NCBI GenBank assembly: GCA_910576535.1
Contig: CAJTKK010000003.1
Span: 124,001-188,000, forward strand
Length of the DNA: 64,000 nucleotides
Direction: 5' to 3'
Source of the DNA: an uncultured Lachnospiraceae bacterium
GTDB taxonomy: Bacteria > Bacillota > Clostridia > Lachnospirales > Lachnospiraceae
The notes under the pieces were generated by a model. The model searched no databases. It was not told where the DNA came from and saw nothing but the letters and a program-made list of their open reading frames with translations. Position numbers and translations under genes: made by a program. Position 1 is the stretch's first letter. Each line of letters opens with the position of its first letter. Shown here in pieces: positions 1 through 8,753 of this stretch.

Positions 1-23
1 GTTTTCCTCCTTGTCTGCGATGC

Positions 24-73
24 CTGGTTTTTGCGGAAACCGGATTCTTTCCATTTGCCTCCGCAAAAACCGG
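24..73. repeat. inverted repeat downstream of nagA
   Basis: Arms at 26-37 and 60-71 (GGTTTTTGCGGA and its exact complement) can form a 12-bp stem with a 22-nt loop, extendable by two more pairs. It lies about 60 nt beyond the nagA stop codon on the leftward transcript. No clear U-run follows on that strand, so a role as an intrinsic terminator or an mRNA 3' stabiliser is only possible. Confidence 0.4.
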
Positions 74-133
74 CCCATCTTCCTGCCTTACGCATTCTTA
101 TAAGCCAAGCATCCGTTTTCTTTTATCCTGTTT

Positions 134-1282
134 TTATTTGCTAACCTGTTTTCCGCCTACAAAGGTATCGTAAACATTGTTCTCTTCATCCAACACAACA
201 AGGTCCGCATCCTTCCCGTCCGCGATGGAGCCTTTTTTATCAAAAACACCGATGAGCTTTGCCGGATTCTCCGTTAAAAGCATAAGGACTTCTTCGATTG
301 GCCTTCCGGTAAACTTCAGGATATTCTTTAACGCCTGCCCTGTGGTCAATGTGCTTCCTGCACGCACACCGTTGGAAGCCAGTTTGGCATCTCCGTCCAC
401 TACTACCACATCGTTTACGCCCAGCTTATAATTCCCGTCCGGAAGCCCTGCTGCCATAATGGAATCGGTTATCGCCACTACTCTGTCGATACCCTTTGTC
501 TTAAGCAGAAGACGCACTACGCCAGGATGTAGATGCCTGCCGTCACAGATAGCTTCGCAATAGATGTCGGATTCCATAGCCGCACCCATAATCGCCGGGA
601 AATGCTGGTGCAAAAGTTTCATGGCATTGAAAATATGAGTACAGGACGCTGCGCCGTTTTCAATGGCTTTCATGGAAGTATCGTAATCCGCACCGGAATG
701 CCCGATTGCCACTACAATCCCTAAGTCTTTCATCGCCGGAATTGCATCTACAATACCGTCAATTTCCGGGGATACGGTCAAATATCTGATATTCCCTTCC
801 GCCGCTTCCTGATATTCCTTTAACAGTTCCACATCCGCATCCCGCAGAAGATGCTCCGGCATGGCGCCTTTAAATTCCTTTGCCAAAAAAGGCCCTTCTA
901 AATGGATGCCAAGCAAATCCGCCCCTGCATTTTCCATTGCTTTATGTTTCTTAAATTCATCAATACACCATAACGTCTGTTCTTTCGTATCCGTCAAAAC
1001 GGAACAAAGCCATGAAGTGGTGCCCTGGGTTGCCATGAAATGGCCGATTTTCCCCAATTCTTCTGCCGTTGCCGCATTTACGTCCACCCCTACCGCACCG
1101 TGGGTATGTATATCAAGGAATCCGGGCACTACCCTTTTCCCTTCCGCATCATATACTTTTGCCCCTTCTTTCGGCATTTCCTCTTTCGGTAAGATGTGAA
1201 TGCGCCCGTCTTCTATACCCACTGTTTTTTCCTGAAAGCTTCCGTCCAAAAAAACTTTACCATTTACAATATATTGTTCCAT
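134..1282 (-). CDS. nagA: N-acetylglucosamine-6-phosphate deacetylase (NagA)
   Basis: Amidohydrolase-fold enzyme that removes acetate from GlcNAc-6-phosphate to give glucosamine-6-phosphate in the cytoplasm. The 382-residue length is normal for NagA. Visible metal and active-site elements in order are HTHG near 59-62, HLEGPF near 127-132 (metal-binding Glu), GHSGA near 194-198, the THIFNAM segment near 215-221 and ITDSIMAAG near 271-279 (catalytic Asp). The start is preceded by GGGAGGT six bases upstream. It is the last gene of the leftward run beginning at the PFK-like gene, 30 bp after nagB. NagA and NagB together feed amino sugars into glycolysis as fructose-6-phosphate. Confidence 0.95.
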   Translation of the reverse strand: MEQYIVNGKVFLDGSFQEKTVGIEDGRIHILPKEEMPKEGAKVYDAEGKRVVPGFLDIHTHGAVGVDVNAATAEELGKIGHFMATQGTTSWLCSVLTDTKEQTLWCIDEFKKHKAMENAGADLLGIHLEGPFLAKEFKGAMPEHLLRDADVELLKEYQEAAEGNIRYLTVSPEIDGIVDAIPAMKDLGIVVAIGHSGADYDTSMKAIENGAASCTHIFNAMKLLHQHFPAIMGAAMESDIYCEAICDGRHLHPGVVRLLLKTKGIDRVVAITDSIMAAGLPDGNYKLGVNDVVVVDGDAKLASNGVRAGSTLTTGQALKNILKFTGRPIEEVLMLLTENPAKLIGVFDKKGSIADGKDADLVVLDEENNVYDTFVGGKQVSK

Positions 1283-1312
1283 GCTGCTACCTCCCTTTTC
1301 TCCATGCTTCTT

Positions 1313-2131
1313 TTATTCCGGCAGATTTGCCACAAATTCCGTAAACTTAATATTAATATCCGGGTGGCTCTGCAGAAGGCTTACCGGGAAATGCGCACTG
1401 GGCTCACCGTATGCCGCATGGCGCACAACGCTTCTATGCCAGTCGCGGAAGCAGCCCAGACGGATTTTCCTTGCGTTTGAAATCTCGTTGATGCCGATGG
1501 TAATGCAGTAATGAGGCATATCATCTAATGCGCCGTTTAAATCCCCGATGGAATTTACCGCCCTTGTTTCTTTGGATATATCCAATACCCTTGTCTTTAA
1601 CGCAAGAAATTCTTCCCCTGTCAATTCGTCCTGCGGTTCGTTGAATGCCACATGCCCGTTGATGCCGATTCCCCCGAAAGCGATATCTACCCCGCCCAAT
1701 TTTTCAATCAGTTCCGGGATATATTCTACATGATTGGGGTCCGGGAATACCCTCTGGCTTTCCGGCATCACCAGTTCCGGTTTTATTTTTGTATATACGG
1801 TTCTATCCATAAAGCCGCGGAAGCTCAATTTATGGCTTTTTTCAATCCACTGTTTTTCGTCCGTCAAATATTCGTCCATATTGATGAACCATACATTTTT
1901 CAAATCAATGTTCCTGCTGTTTACAATATCCACAAAATAAGGATATTGCCCTACCGGCCCTACCGGGCAGATAAATACGGTTTTCTCCCCAAGCCCGTTC
2001 TTTCTCTCGATTTCCGCTGCCATCTCTTCCGCTATGGACTGGAATACCGTCGCATTGTCTTCCATCACAATCAACGGGATTTTAGGGGCTTTTAACAGCT
2101 CTTCCTTTGTGTAATAGTAATAATCATGCAT
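1313..2131 (-). CDS. nagB: glucosamine-6-phosphate deaminase family (NagB-like)
   Basis: Aldose-ketose isomerase/deaminase of the NagB family, expected to convert glucosamine-6-phosphate to fructose-6-phosphate and ammonia. The 272 residues match the family (about 240-270). The signature GGIGINGHVAFNEP occupies residues 153-166, and MDEY near 85-88 matches the catalytic MDEY segment. The C-terminal part (residues 200-272) is more divergent than in housekeeping NagB, so an alternative phosphorylated amino-sugar substrate is possible. A purine-rich RBS (GGAAGGAT) precedes the ATG. It sits 30 bp upstream of nagA and 74 bp downstream of the LarA-like gene in the same leftward operon. Confidence 0.88.
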   Translation of the reverse strand: MHDYYYYTKEELLKAPKIPLIVMEDNATVFQSIAEEMAAEIERKNGLGEKTVFICPVGPVGQYPYFVDIVNSRNIDLKNVWFINMDEYLTDEKQWIEKSHKLSFRGFMDRTVYTKIKPELVMPESQRVFPDPNHVEYIPELIEKLGGVDIAFGGIGINGHVAFNEPQDELTGEEFLALKTRVLDISKETRAVNSIGDLNGALDDMPHYCITIGINEISNARKIRLGCFRDWHRSVVRHAAYGEPSAHFPVSLLQSHPDINIKFTEFVANLPE

Positions 2132-2205
2132 AACCTATCTATCCTTCCTTTCTTTCTTATTTTTTTACAGGCTACTACGCTTCTACAAGTTTCCGCTCTC
2201 CTGCT

Positions 2206-3657
2206 TTAACCGTTGTAAACTTCATCTTTCATCATCAAATGCACTGCACTTTTCTTAAAGGTCAAAGGAAGCGCAAGGATATTCGGGTTTTCCCCTACAT
2301 ATTTTTTCTTCGCATCTTCCAGGGCTTCCTCTATCGTTGCCCTCGTCTTTAATCCCATCCCTCTTGCATATCCCGGTTCCTGGGCGCCGCAGATATAGAT
2401 AGCGGAAGTATTCATTTCCGCAATATGCCCGCAGGCTATCATGGAAAAGCCGTGGAACGGATGGAATGCATTGGTAAAACGGTATTTACGGATATATTCT
2501 TCATTGGTAGCAAAATATTCGCCCAGCCTGTTCATATCCGGCAGCGTATTCATCTGATCCTTCTGGAACATGTCATACATTTCCCTCAAATAAGGCCAAA
2601 GCTCGTCGTGGAAATATCCGTTGCAGATAGATGCGCAGATAATCACGCACTTGTCGCTCATTACCCTTTTATGCCGGATTACTTGTGCCGAAAGCGCCTG
2701 CATCATCATAATCGGGTTCGTTCCCATCCCTTCCCCATAATGGAAGAACTGGGGCATACCAAATATCATCACATCATATTTCTTTTCCGCAAAAGGCACA
2801 TAAGTCCTCTTATCCGCTACTTTCCAGGAAGCAGGCTGCATTTCTTTTGCATAGCCGGAGAAAATCGCAATCTGTCTGGAAGAAGTATCCAAAACCGCAT
2901 CGCAGCAGAAAAACTTTTTGCCCATGCATTTTTCCATATGCTGCCCGATTTCATCGAATTTGGTCCGCATCAGGGAATGCCCGCTCACCGGCACAAAATC
3001 CTTCTGGTGCATTACCTTGGGCACATGATGGGAAGCAATTGAACGCCAATGGGTAATACCCGTCGCACAGTGTTTATAACCGCCGGAATATCCCCCATAA
3101 GGGTTGCCCTGGGTATGCCCGATTAAAATAGCCACATCGCTGTCATACACATATTTATTCATCAATACCGGGTCGCCCCTGTCCGTCGTCCCCAAATCTA
3201 CCAGATGCTCATAATCCTCGCTGTCATGGTTGATAATCTGCCCGCAGTTCCAGAACTCTTCAAAAAGCTCTTTCCCAAGCACGCCCCTGATTTCCGGTTC
3301 CGTATTCTTCCGGTGCAGGCCATTGGAGCAAATCAGAAGGATATCTTTTTTCTCCACCCCTGCCGCATACAGTTCTTTCAAAATCAGCTTAATCGAAACT
3401 TTCCTGTGGGAAGTAGGCTGTTCGCCCCCTTTCACCCTGTCCGGGAATACAATGGTAACTTTGGAGCCTTTTTTCGCCAGTTTAGAAAGAGGTTCCATCC
3501 CCATAGGATTCCGCAATGACTCTAATGTTTTTGCCTCCAGCTCTTCCTCCGGAATATACGGCGGATCCTCCACCGTCACACCAGGAATAAACACATCCGT
3601 ATTTTCCGGCAGCTCCGCCGCCATCGTGCCCTGCCCGTACTCAAATTCCAATCTCAT
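2206..3657 (-). CDS. LarA/DUF2088-type racemase-like protein
   Basis: Protein of about 483 residues resembling the nickel-pincer lactate racemase family (LarA, DUF2088). A G-L-H-R segment near 113-116 corresponds to the LarA GxHR region. The block GNPYGGYSGGYKHCATG near 184-200 corresponds to the LarA glycine-rich segment containing the cofactor-binding lysine, here K195. Known family members racemise or epimerise 2-hydroxy acids such as lactate. The substrate here is unknown, and no larB, larC or larE cofactor genes lie in this window. I chose the start at 3657 because GGAAGGG lies seven bases upstream; an in-frame start 8 codons earlier has no RBS. It is located between the TIM-like gene and nagB, suggesting a role in sugar or sugar-acid breakdown. 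Confidence 0.75.
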   Translation of the reverse strand: MRLEFEYGQGTMAAELPENTDVFIPGVTVEDPPYIPEEELEAKTLESLRNPMGMEPLSKLAKKGSKVTIVFPDRVKGGEQPTSHRKVSIKLILKELYAAGVEKKDILLICSNGLHRKNTEPEIRGVLGKELFEEFWNCGQIINHDSEDYEHLVDLGTTDRGDPVLMNKYVYDSDVAILIGHTQGNPYGGYSGGYKHCATGITHWRSIASHHVPKVMHQKDFVPVSGHSLMRTKFDEIGQHMEKCMGKKFFCCDAVLDTSSRQIAIFSGYAKEMQPASWKVADKRTYVPFAEKKYDVMIFGMPQFFHYGEGMGTNPIMMMQALSAQVIRHKRVMSDKCVIICASICNGYFHDELWPYLREMYDMFQKDQMNTLPDMNRLGEYFATNEEYIRKYRFTNAFHPFHGFSMIACGHIAEMNTSAIYICGAQEPGYARGMGLKTRATIEEALEDAKKKYVGENPNILALPLTFKKSAVHLMMKDEVYNG

Positions 3658-3713
3658 AAACAATCCCTTCCTTTCCTGCAATTACTTTATATTTGCTGTA
3701 AGCTTACGCCTTC

Positions 3714-4550
3714 CTACTGCCCCATATACATCCGTATAATTTCCAGATATTCTTCCGGATAAAAGCCGATATCCCCCTGGAATCTGGTCAATGCAATCAG
3801 CCCCCCATCTATCTCCGGTATGGAAGCTAACATTGCTGCATTATCCGTTTTCAAACCGCCGCCGTAAGCGACTGCCATCCCTCCGGTACGCTCTTTCACA
3901 AACCGGGCAATCATCTGGATATAGTCTTTTCCCGCCGGTGTCTTCCCGGGCCCGATAGACCAGATTGGTTCATAAGCAATGGCAACCTTTGAAGTATCCA
4001 CGTCTTTTAGCCCGATTTCCAACTGTTTTCCAAGGACTTCCTGCCATCTGTCCTGTTCCTCCGCGCTTTCCCCAATGCAATATAAAACGGTCAGCCCGGC
4101 TTCCACGGCAGCCTTAATCTCCTGATTCAATATCCGGTTCACCGCATCCGTATCGTTTACACCTGCCTCTGCCATAATGCCAAGCTTGTCCCGGCGTTCT
4201 TCGCAGTGCCCGATTAAAACGCTGGAACAGCCCAGGGCTTTCATTGCCTTTCCTGTCCGGTTGGCGGTAAAAGCGCCGAAGTTGCCGCCTTCCTTTACAT
4301 CTTCCCTGTGAATCCCCTGTGCGCCAATGGCAAGGTTCCCCTTTTCATCCAATGCCCCTATGGCCGCAAGAAGATGGGCTTCCGGCAGATACATCACAAA
4401 TTCCACTTCATCCTTCCCATACTGCGCCAATGCCTTTTTGGTATGTTCTACAATGTAGGTTCCCCATTCCTGCACAGGTGCAATGCGGTTCACTCCCCCC
4501 ATTTCCTTCGGAATATCAAACCTCTTCAAGTTCAGGTAAATATGTTTCAT
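3714..4550 (-). CDS. divergent triosephosphate isomerase-like protein
   Basis: TIM-barrel protein of 278 residues, slightly longer than housekeeping TpiA (about 250). The catalytic triad can be placed: Lys9 in LNLKRF, His115 in IGHCEERR (GHSERR in canonical enzymes) and Glu194 in AYEPIWSIGPGKT (AYEPVWAIGTGKT in canonical enzymes). The phosphate-binding YGGS motif is replaced by YGGGLK near 229-234. The residues needed for aldose-ketose isomerisation are kept, but the surroundings differ, so this is probably an accessory TIM paralogue acting on a three- or four-carbon phosphosugar in this operon. The gene is about 130 bp downstream of the PFK-like gene. Confidence 0.78.
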   Translation of the reverse strand: MKHIYLNLKRFDIPKEMGGVNRIAPVQEWGTYIVEHTKKALAQYGKDEVEFVMYLPEAHLLAAIGALDEKGNLAIGAQGIHREDVKEGGNFGAFTANRTGKAMKALGCSSVLIGHCEERRDKLGIMAEAGVNDTDAVNRILNQEIKAAVEAGLTVLYCIGESAEEQDRWQEVLGKQLEIGLKDVDTSKVAIAYEPIWSIGPGKTPAGKDYIQMIARFVKERTGGMAVAYGGGLKTDNAAMLASIPEIDGGLIALTRFQGDIGFYPEEYLEIIRMYMGQ

Positions 4551-4681
4551 TTCTTATCCGTCTCCTTTCCGTTTCATATATGTTGACAATTGGCAAAACC
4601 AATCCATCCGCCTCATATTTTTCCTGTATTTTGCCAGAATACGCTCTTGGCATAAATTCTGCAGCCGGACAGCCAATGCAA

Positions 4682-5872
4682 TCAAATCCTGCTTTTCAGC
4701 GCTTGTTTTGCTTCGTCTTTAAAGCTTACCATTTCCGGCAAATCCCCGTCAATCAGCGGCCTGCACCAATCCACAAATGAGCCGGTAATGTCATTGCCTC
4801 TTTCATTGATATATTCTTCCGGCATCACCCGTTCGTTCAGCATGACTTCTTCAATCGGTATCAGCGGAGTCTCCACCTCATAGGTTTCCCCTGCTTTCCT
4901 TTTTATGCCTACCATTACGCCTGTCTGACCGGCCAGCGCTGCCTTTACAGCCTCTCTGCCTACTAAAATAGCTTCCTGTCTGTCCACTTCCGACTGAAGC
5001 AGCATGGAAGTCCGTCCGCAAAGCCCCGGTTTTTCACTTCTTGCCTTAATCCCCAGCTTCTTGATTACTAATTCTGCCAGGTAAGCGCTCACATCCCCAT
5101 AATAAACAGCCCTGTCCGTTTTAAAAATAGGCGGTACGATGGACTCCCCTTTTTCATTCCTTAGCCCCTCGCTGACCACTACTACCACACCACCCAATTC
5201 TTCATACAGTTTTTTCACATCTTCCAGAAATTCCTCTTCGTTAAAATTCCTTTCCGGAAGGTAAATCAGGTGAGGAGCATCGCCCGGGTTTTTCCTCGCC
5301 AATGCGGAAGCTGCCGTAATCCATCCGGCATTGCGCCCCATAGCCTCTATGACACAAACATGGATTGGCAGGGATTTCACATCCGCCCCTACTTCCTTTG
5401 TCACTGTGGCAATATACTTTGCCGCGCTGGGGAACCCCGGCGCATGGTCTATAATCGAAATATCATTGTCCATTGTTTTCGGGATGCCGACCACATAAAT
5501 CCCTTCCCCTTCGCATACCTTGCTCACTTTGCCGCAAGTATCCATAGAGCCGTTTCCGCCGTTGAACAATACATACTTGATGTTATTCTTTTTCAAAATA
5601 TCCACCATCGCTTCATATTGTTCCTGCTCTAACGGAAACCGCGAGGAACCGATTGCCGTTCCCGGTGTCTGCAGCAGCAGTTCGATTTTCTCCTCTTCCA
5701 ATTCCCCCATATCCAAAAAATTTTCTGTCAATATTGCCTCCGAACCGCCAATTGCCCCATAAATTTTTTGAATATCAGGACTGGCCTGCGCCTCCCTTAT
5801 TACACCATACAATGAGGCATTCAGCACTGCCGTCGGCCCGCCTCCATGTACTACAAGCAAATTTCCTTCCAT
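4682..5872 (-). CDS. 6-phosphofructokinase family protein, mixed ATP/PPi-type motifs
   Basis: PfkA-superfamily phosphosugar kinase of 396 residues, first gene of the leftward operon. Visible motifs are the GGGPTA loop near 10-15, GGNGS near 105-109, PKTMDND near 131-137 and MGR near 178-180. In the family, PKTxDND with Lys is typical of pyrophosphate-dependent enzymes (ATP-PFK has PGTIDND), while Gly after GGN resembles the ATP-type GGDGS; Asn replaces the usual Asp. The phosphate donor therefore cannot be decided from sequence. I chose the ATG at 5872, with AAAGGAG 12 bases upstream, over an upstream in-frame start at 5911. It may phosphorylate fructose-6-phosphate or a related keto-sugar phosphate made by this operon. 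Confidence 0.85.
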   Translation of the reverse strand: MEGNLLVVHGGGPTAVLNASLYGVIREAQASPDIQKIYGAIGGSEAILTENFLDMGELEEEKIELLLQTPGTAIGSSRFPLEQEQYEAMVDILKKNNIKYVLFNGGNGSMDTCGKVSKVCEGEGIYVVGIPKTMDNDISIIDHAPGFPSAAKYIATVTKEVGADVKSLPIHVCVIEAMGRNAGWITAASALARKNPGDAPHLIYLPERNFNEEEFLEDVKKLYEELGGVVVVVSEGLRNEKGESIVPPIFKTDRAVYYGDVSAYLAELVIKKLGIKARSEKPGLCGRTSMLLQSEVDRQEAILVGREAVKAALAGQTGVMVGIKRKAGETYEVETPLIPIEEVMLNERVMPEEYINERGNDITGSFVDWCRPLIDGDLPEMVSFKDEAKQALKSRI

Positions 5873-6068
5873 ATGGTAACCATACTCCTTTCCCTTCTTT
5901 GGCCCGTCCAAACATTTTACGCATCTTTTCCACGCAATTATACAGTTTATTCCTTATCTCCATCCGGATATCCAAAGATCCCGGCAGGCAATCCTGTCCG
6001 GCAGGCCTTTGGATACCCGGATCCTATTTATAATAGTATCACACTCCCCTTCTTTTCCGTTGCAATTT

Positions 6069-6088
6069 TTACCCAAACGTTTGCGTAA
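6069..6088. promoter_or_regulatory. LacI-type operator palindrome
   Basis: The arms TTACCCAAAC (6069-6078) and GTTTGCGTAA (6079-6088) are inverted repeats matching at 9 of 10 positions around a central CG, the typical form of LacI-family operators. The palindrome covers the -35 element of the lacI-type gene and lies in the divergent intergenic region shared with the PFK-like operon. It is therefore a candidate site for autorepression and for control of both transcripts. Confidence 0.7.
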
Positions 6089-6109
6089 ACTTTTCCCCTA
6101 TGGTACAAT
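6081..6109 (+). promoter_or_regulatory. promoter of the LacI-type regulator
   Basis: The -35 TTGCGT (6081-6086), a 17-nt spacer and the -10 TACAAT (6104-6109) lie about 40 bp upstream of the start codon. The -35 lies inside the palindromic operator. On the opposite strand a TGATACTAT extended -10 (about 6033-6041) could serve the PFK-like operon, but no good -35 is paired with it. Confidence 0.65.
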
Positions 6110-6146
6110 AAATTATGTACAATAAAAAAGGAGAACAAGGACTGTT

Positions 6147-7196
6147 ATGACGTTAAAAGAAATCGCTTCTTTGGCCGGCGTTTCCCCTTCCACGGTTTCC
6201 AGGGTAATTAACCATCCCGGCTCTAAAGCCGCCAGCAGGGAAGTGGAAAACAAAATATGGCAGGTCATCCGTGAAACCGGTTATATTCCGGATCCCTCTG
6301 CCAGGAACCTGAAGCTCCGCTCCATTGCGCCTCAAAACGGGACCGGCTCTAAAGCCATCGGCTGTATCCTTGCCCGCACCCACACTTCGGATCCTTTCTT
6401 TTCCAAAGTGACCAGAGGATTGGAACGGGAAGCTTTGCGCAACGGTTATACGGTAAAATACATTTTCTCTTATGAGGACATCAGGAAACCGGATATCCAG
6501 GAAGCTATCCACCAGACCAAAGTGGAAGGCGTAGCCCTTTTAGGACGCCCTGATTCCAAAATGCGGTCCTTTTTAAAGACAAACTATAAAAAAATTATTT
6601 ATGCAGGACTCAATAACATTGATTCAGAATTTGACCAGATCACATGCAATGCATACCTTGCTTCCAAAACCGCTGTCAGTTATCTGGCAGAACTAGGGCA
6701 TACCCATATCGCTTATTTAGGCGAGAGGAAAAACGAAATCCGTTACCGTGGTTATTTGGATGCTATTTCCCAGCTTGCCCTGCCGCTTAACCGGGAGCGT
6801 ATTATGGATACCCATCTTTCCGCTGAAGACGGATACCGGGCAGCCTCAAAGCTTTTATCCTCCGTAAACGATGTCACCGCCTTGTTCTGCGCCAACGACT
6901 TAACCGCCATCGGCGCCATGAAAGCAGCGGAAGAACTAGGCTTTTGCATTCCCGGAGAGCTATCCGTGATAGGCATTGACGATATCGAAACCTGCCAATA
7001 TACTACCCCCATGCTTACTACCATCCATATCCCGATGGAGGATCTGGGGATTATGACTGCCAAAATTTTAATCGACCGCATTGAGACCGGAAAGCGGATT
7101 CCTATGAAAGTGGAACTTCCATTCCGTCTGATCAGGCGGGGAAGCTGTTCAGCGCCAGCCCAGAAGCTGCATCCCCTGCCGCAGGCAATGGAGTAG
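6147..7196 (+). CDS. LacI-family transcriptional regulator
   Basis: DNA-binding regulator of 349 residues with the N-terminal LacI helix-turn-helix and hinge (LKEIASLAGVSPSTVSRVIN, residues 3-22) followed by a periplasmic-binding-protein-like sugar-sensing domain. The family binds palindromic operators as a dimer or tetramer and responds to sugars or sugar phosphates. The gene is divergent from the PFK/TIM/LarA/NagB/NagA operon and is preceded by a promoter whose -35 is covered by a 20-bp palindrome. Autoregulation and control of the neighbouring sugar operon are therefore likely. It is followed after 31 bp by an aldose-epimerase-like gene on the same strand. Confidence 0.92.
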   Translation: MTLKEIASLAGVSPSTVSRVINHPGSKAASREVENKIWQVIRETGYIPDPSARNLKLRSIAPQNGTGSKAIGCILARTHTSDPFFSKVTRGLEREALRNGYTVKYIFSYEDIRKPDIQEAIHQTKVEGVALLGRPDSKMRSFLKTNYKKIIYAGLNNIDSEFDQITCNAYLASKTAVSYLAELGHTHIAYLGERKNEIRYRGYLDAISQLALPLNRERIMDTHLSAEDGYRAASKLLSSVNDVTALFCANDLTAIGAMKAAEELGFCIPGELSVIGIDDIETCQYTTPMLTTIHIPMEDLGIMTAKILIDRIETGKRIPMKVELPFRLIRRGSCSAPAQKLHPLPQAME

Positions 7197-7227
7197 TTAC
7201 CTATAAAAAAGAAAGGATGATCTTATT

Positions 7228-8112
7228 ATGCAGCTTACTTTAAAAAACCAAGGTTACACAGTCACTATCGAATCATTAGGGGCAGAATTAAAATCCTACA
7301 AAAACGAAAGCGGAAAGGAATTTGTCTGGGATTCCAACCCCGATTTCTGGCCCCGCTCTTCCCCGCTTTTATTCCCTTCCATCGGCAACCTGCGCAACGG
7401 AAAAACTATCATTAACGGCAAAGAATACGAGATGCCCAAGCATGGTTTTGTCCGCGATATAGATATGGAATACGAAACAGAAGCCGAAAACCGGATCACA
7501 TTTTCCTGCTGTTCCAGCGACGAAACCCTGAAATGCTATCCCTTCCGGTTCCGTTTCCAGCAATCCTATGAACTGAACGGCCCTGAACTTAGCGTTTCCT
7601 ATGTGATTACCAATGACGGCGATGAGGACATGTATTTCCATTTAGGCGCGCACCCCGGCTTCATGTGTCCTTTGGAAGAGGGGGAAAGCTTTACGGACTA
7701 TGTCCTGAAGTTCCCTTTTGAGGAAACATGCGACAGCCCGGTATATGACCTGGAAAAAATGCAGTTTGACCCGGATAATACCAGACGGCATCTGGATCAC
7801 AGCGATACATTGCAACTGGATTATTCACTTTTTGATATAGACGCTATCGTATTTCCGCATTTGAAATCAAAAAGCGTAACGTTGGTAAATCCGGCTACCG
7901 GCAAAGGAATTCAGATGGATTATCCTGATTTTGCCACTATTGCCTTTTGGACTCCCGCACAAGTAAAAGCTCCTTTCCTGTGTATGGAACCCTGGAACGG
8001 GGCTGCCATCTTTGCGGACGAGGATGACGAATTTATCCACAAAAGAGATATCCAGACATTAAAAGCCGGAGAAAGCAAGGTTTACCGGCTCACCATCCGC
8101 CTGCTCGTATAG
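7228..8112 (+). CDS. aldose 1-epimerase family protein
   Basis: Galactose-mutarotase-like protein of 294 residues (family usually 280-350). Such enzymes interconvert alpha and beta anomers of sugars or hexose-6-phosphates. The segment FHLGAHPGF near 137-145 holds the conserved His/Pro of the GalM-like fold, and DYPDFATIAFWTP near 231-243 and CMEPWNG near 251-257 match the C-terminal conserved region of the YeaD/LacX-like branch. AAAGGATG lies about eight bases before the ATG. It probably shares the lacI transcript and supplies the correct sugar anomer to the divergent catabolic operon; the substrate is not determined. Confidence 0.88.
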   Translation: MQLTLKNQGYTVTIESLGAELKSYKNESGKEFVWDSNPDFWPRSSPLLFPSIGNLRNGKTIINGKEYEMPKHGFVRDIDMEYETEAENRITFSCCSSDETLKCYPFRFRFQQSYELNGPELSVSYVITNDGDEDMYFHLGAHPGFMCPLEEGESFTDYVLKFPFEETCDSPVYDLEKMQFDPDNTRRHLDHSDTLQLDYSLFDIDAIVFPHLKSKSVTLVNPATGKGIQMDYPDFATIAFWTPAQVKAPFLCMEPWNGAAIFADEDDEFIHKRDIQTLKAGESKVYRLTIRLLV

Positions 8113-8278
8113 GCTTTTCCCATGCGGCGTTCCGGCAGCAAGCGGCGAAGCCGCCAGATTCATAAAACATTCTCTGCGGCAGCCGCCGGATAAACATGCA
8201 TACCTCTCTATCCGGCCCGCTGCCCGCAGGGGTAAACCAGAATACAAAAATAAACCGGAGTAAAGGAAAATAGATAAA

Positions 8279-8722
8279 ATGGCAGATACAGTTCTTATTT
8301 CTATTATTGACGGACAAGGCGGCGGCATTGGAAAGCAGTTGGTTGAAAAGCTGGTTTCCGGCCTGCCGGAGAGAAAGAATATCATTATCCGCGCCCTTGG
8401 CACCAATGCGCTTGCTACCAACGCCATGCTGAAAGCCGGGGCGGACGACGGCGCAACCGGGGAAAACGCCATTGTGCTAAATGCGGGAAAATCCCATATT
8501 ATCGCCGGCGTAATGCCCATCGTTATGCCCCATTCCATTTTAGGCGAAGTAACGCCCCGCATGGCGGAAGCCATCGGCGCCAGCGATGCATTAAAAGTGC
8601 TGATTCCCCTGCCCAGATGCAACACCCGGATTGCCGTGCCAGGGGCAGCCTCTTTAGGGCAATGCATTGACAAAGCGGTAGAAATCATGAAAGAGTACAC
8701 AGGAAGTCAGGTTTTTCCTTGA
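8279..8722 (+). CDS. DUF3842-family protein
   Basis: Small protein of 147 residues that I recognise as the DUF3842 family of Clostridia, whose function is unknown. It opens with a beta strand and a glycine-rich loop (IIDGQGGGIGKQL, residues 9-21), reminiscent of a Rossmann nucleotide-binding loop, followed by alternating hydrophobic strands and Ala/Gly-rich helices, which suggests a small alpha/beta fold. There are no signal peptide or membrane helices. It lies 166 bp downstream of the epimerase-like gene. Its stop codon overlaps the -35 hexamer of the next promoter, so the ECF gene downstream is transcribed independently. No function is claimed. Confidence 0.75.
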   Translation: MADTVLISIIDGQGGGIGKQLVEKLVSGLPERKNIIIRALGTNALATNAMLKAGADDGATGENAIVLNAGKSHIIAGVMPIVMPHSILGEVTPRMAEAIGASDALKVLIPLPRCNTRIAVPGAASLGQCIDKAVEIMKEYTGSQVFP

Positions 8723-8747
8723 CAATCCTCCAGCAGCGCTTTATAAT
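8719..8747 (+). promoter_or_regulatory. perfect-consensus sigma-A promoter for the ECF S-component gene
   Basis: TTGACA (8719-8724), a 17-nt spacer and TATAAT (8742-8747) form an exact consensus promoter. The -35 overlaps the TGA stop of the DUF3842 gene. Transcription should start near 8754, leaving a leader of about 248 nt before the ATG at 9002. A promoter this strong in front of a vitamin-type transporter implies downstream control by the leader. Confidence 0.85.
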
Positions 8748-8753
8748 GGCTTT

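Noticed and set aside
24..73. Rho-independent terminator for the nag operon
   Set aside because: The stem is strong, but no U-run follows on the leftward strand, so it is reported only as an inverted repeat.
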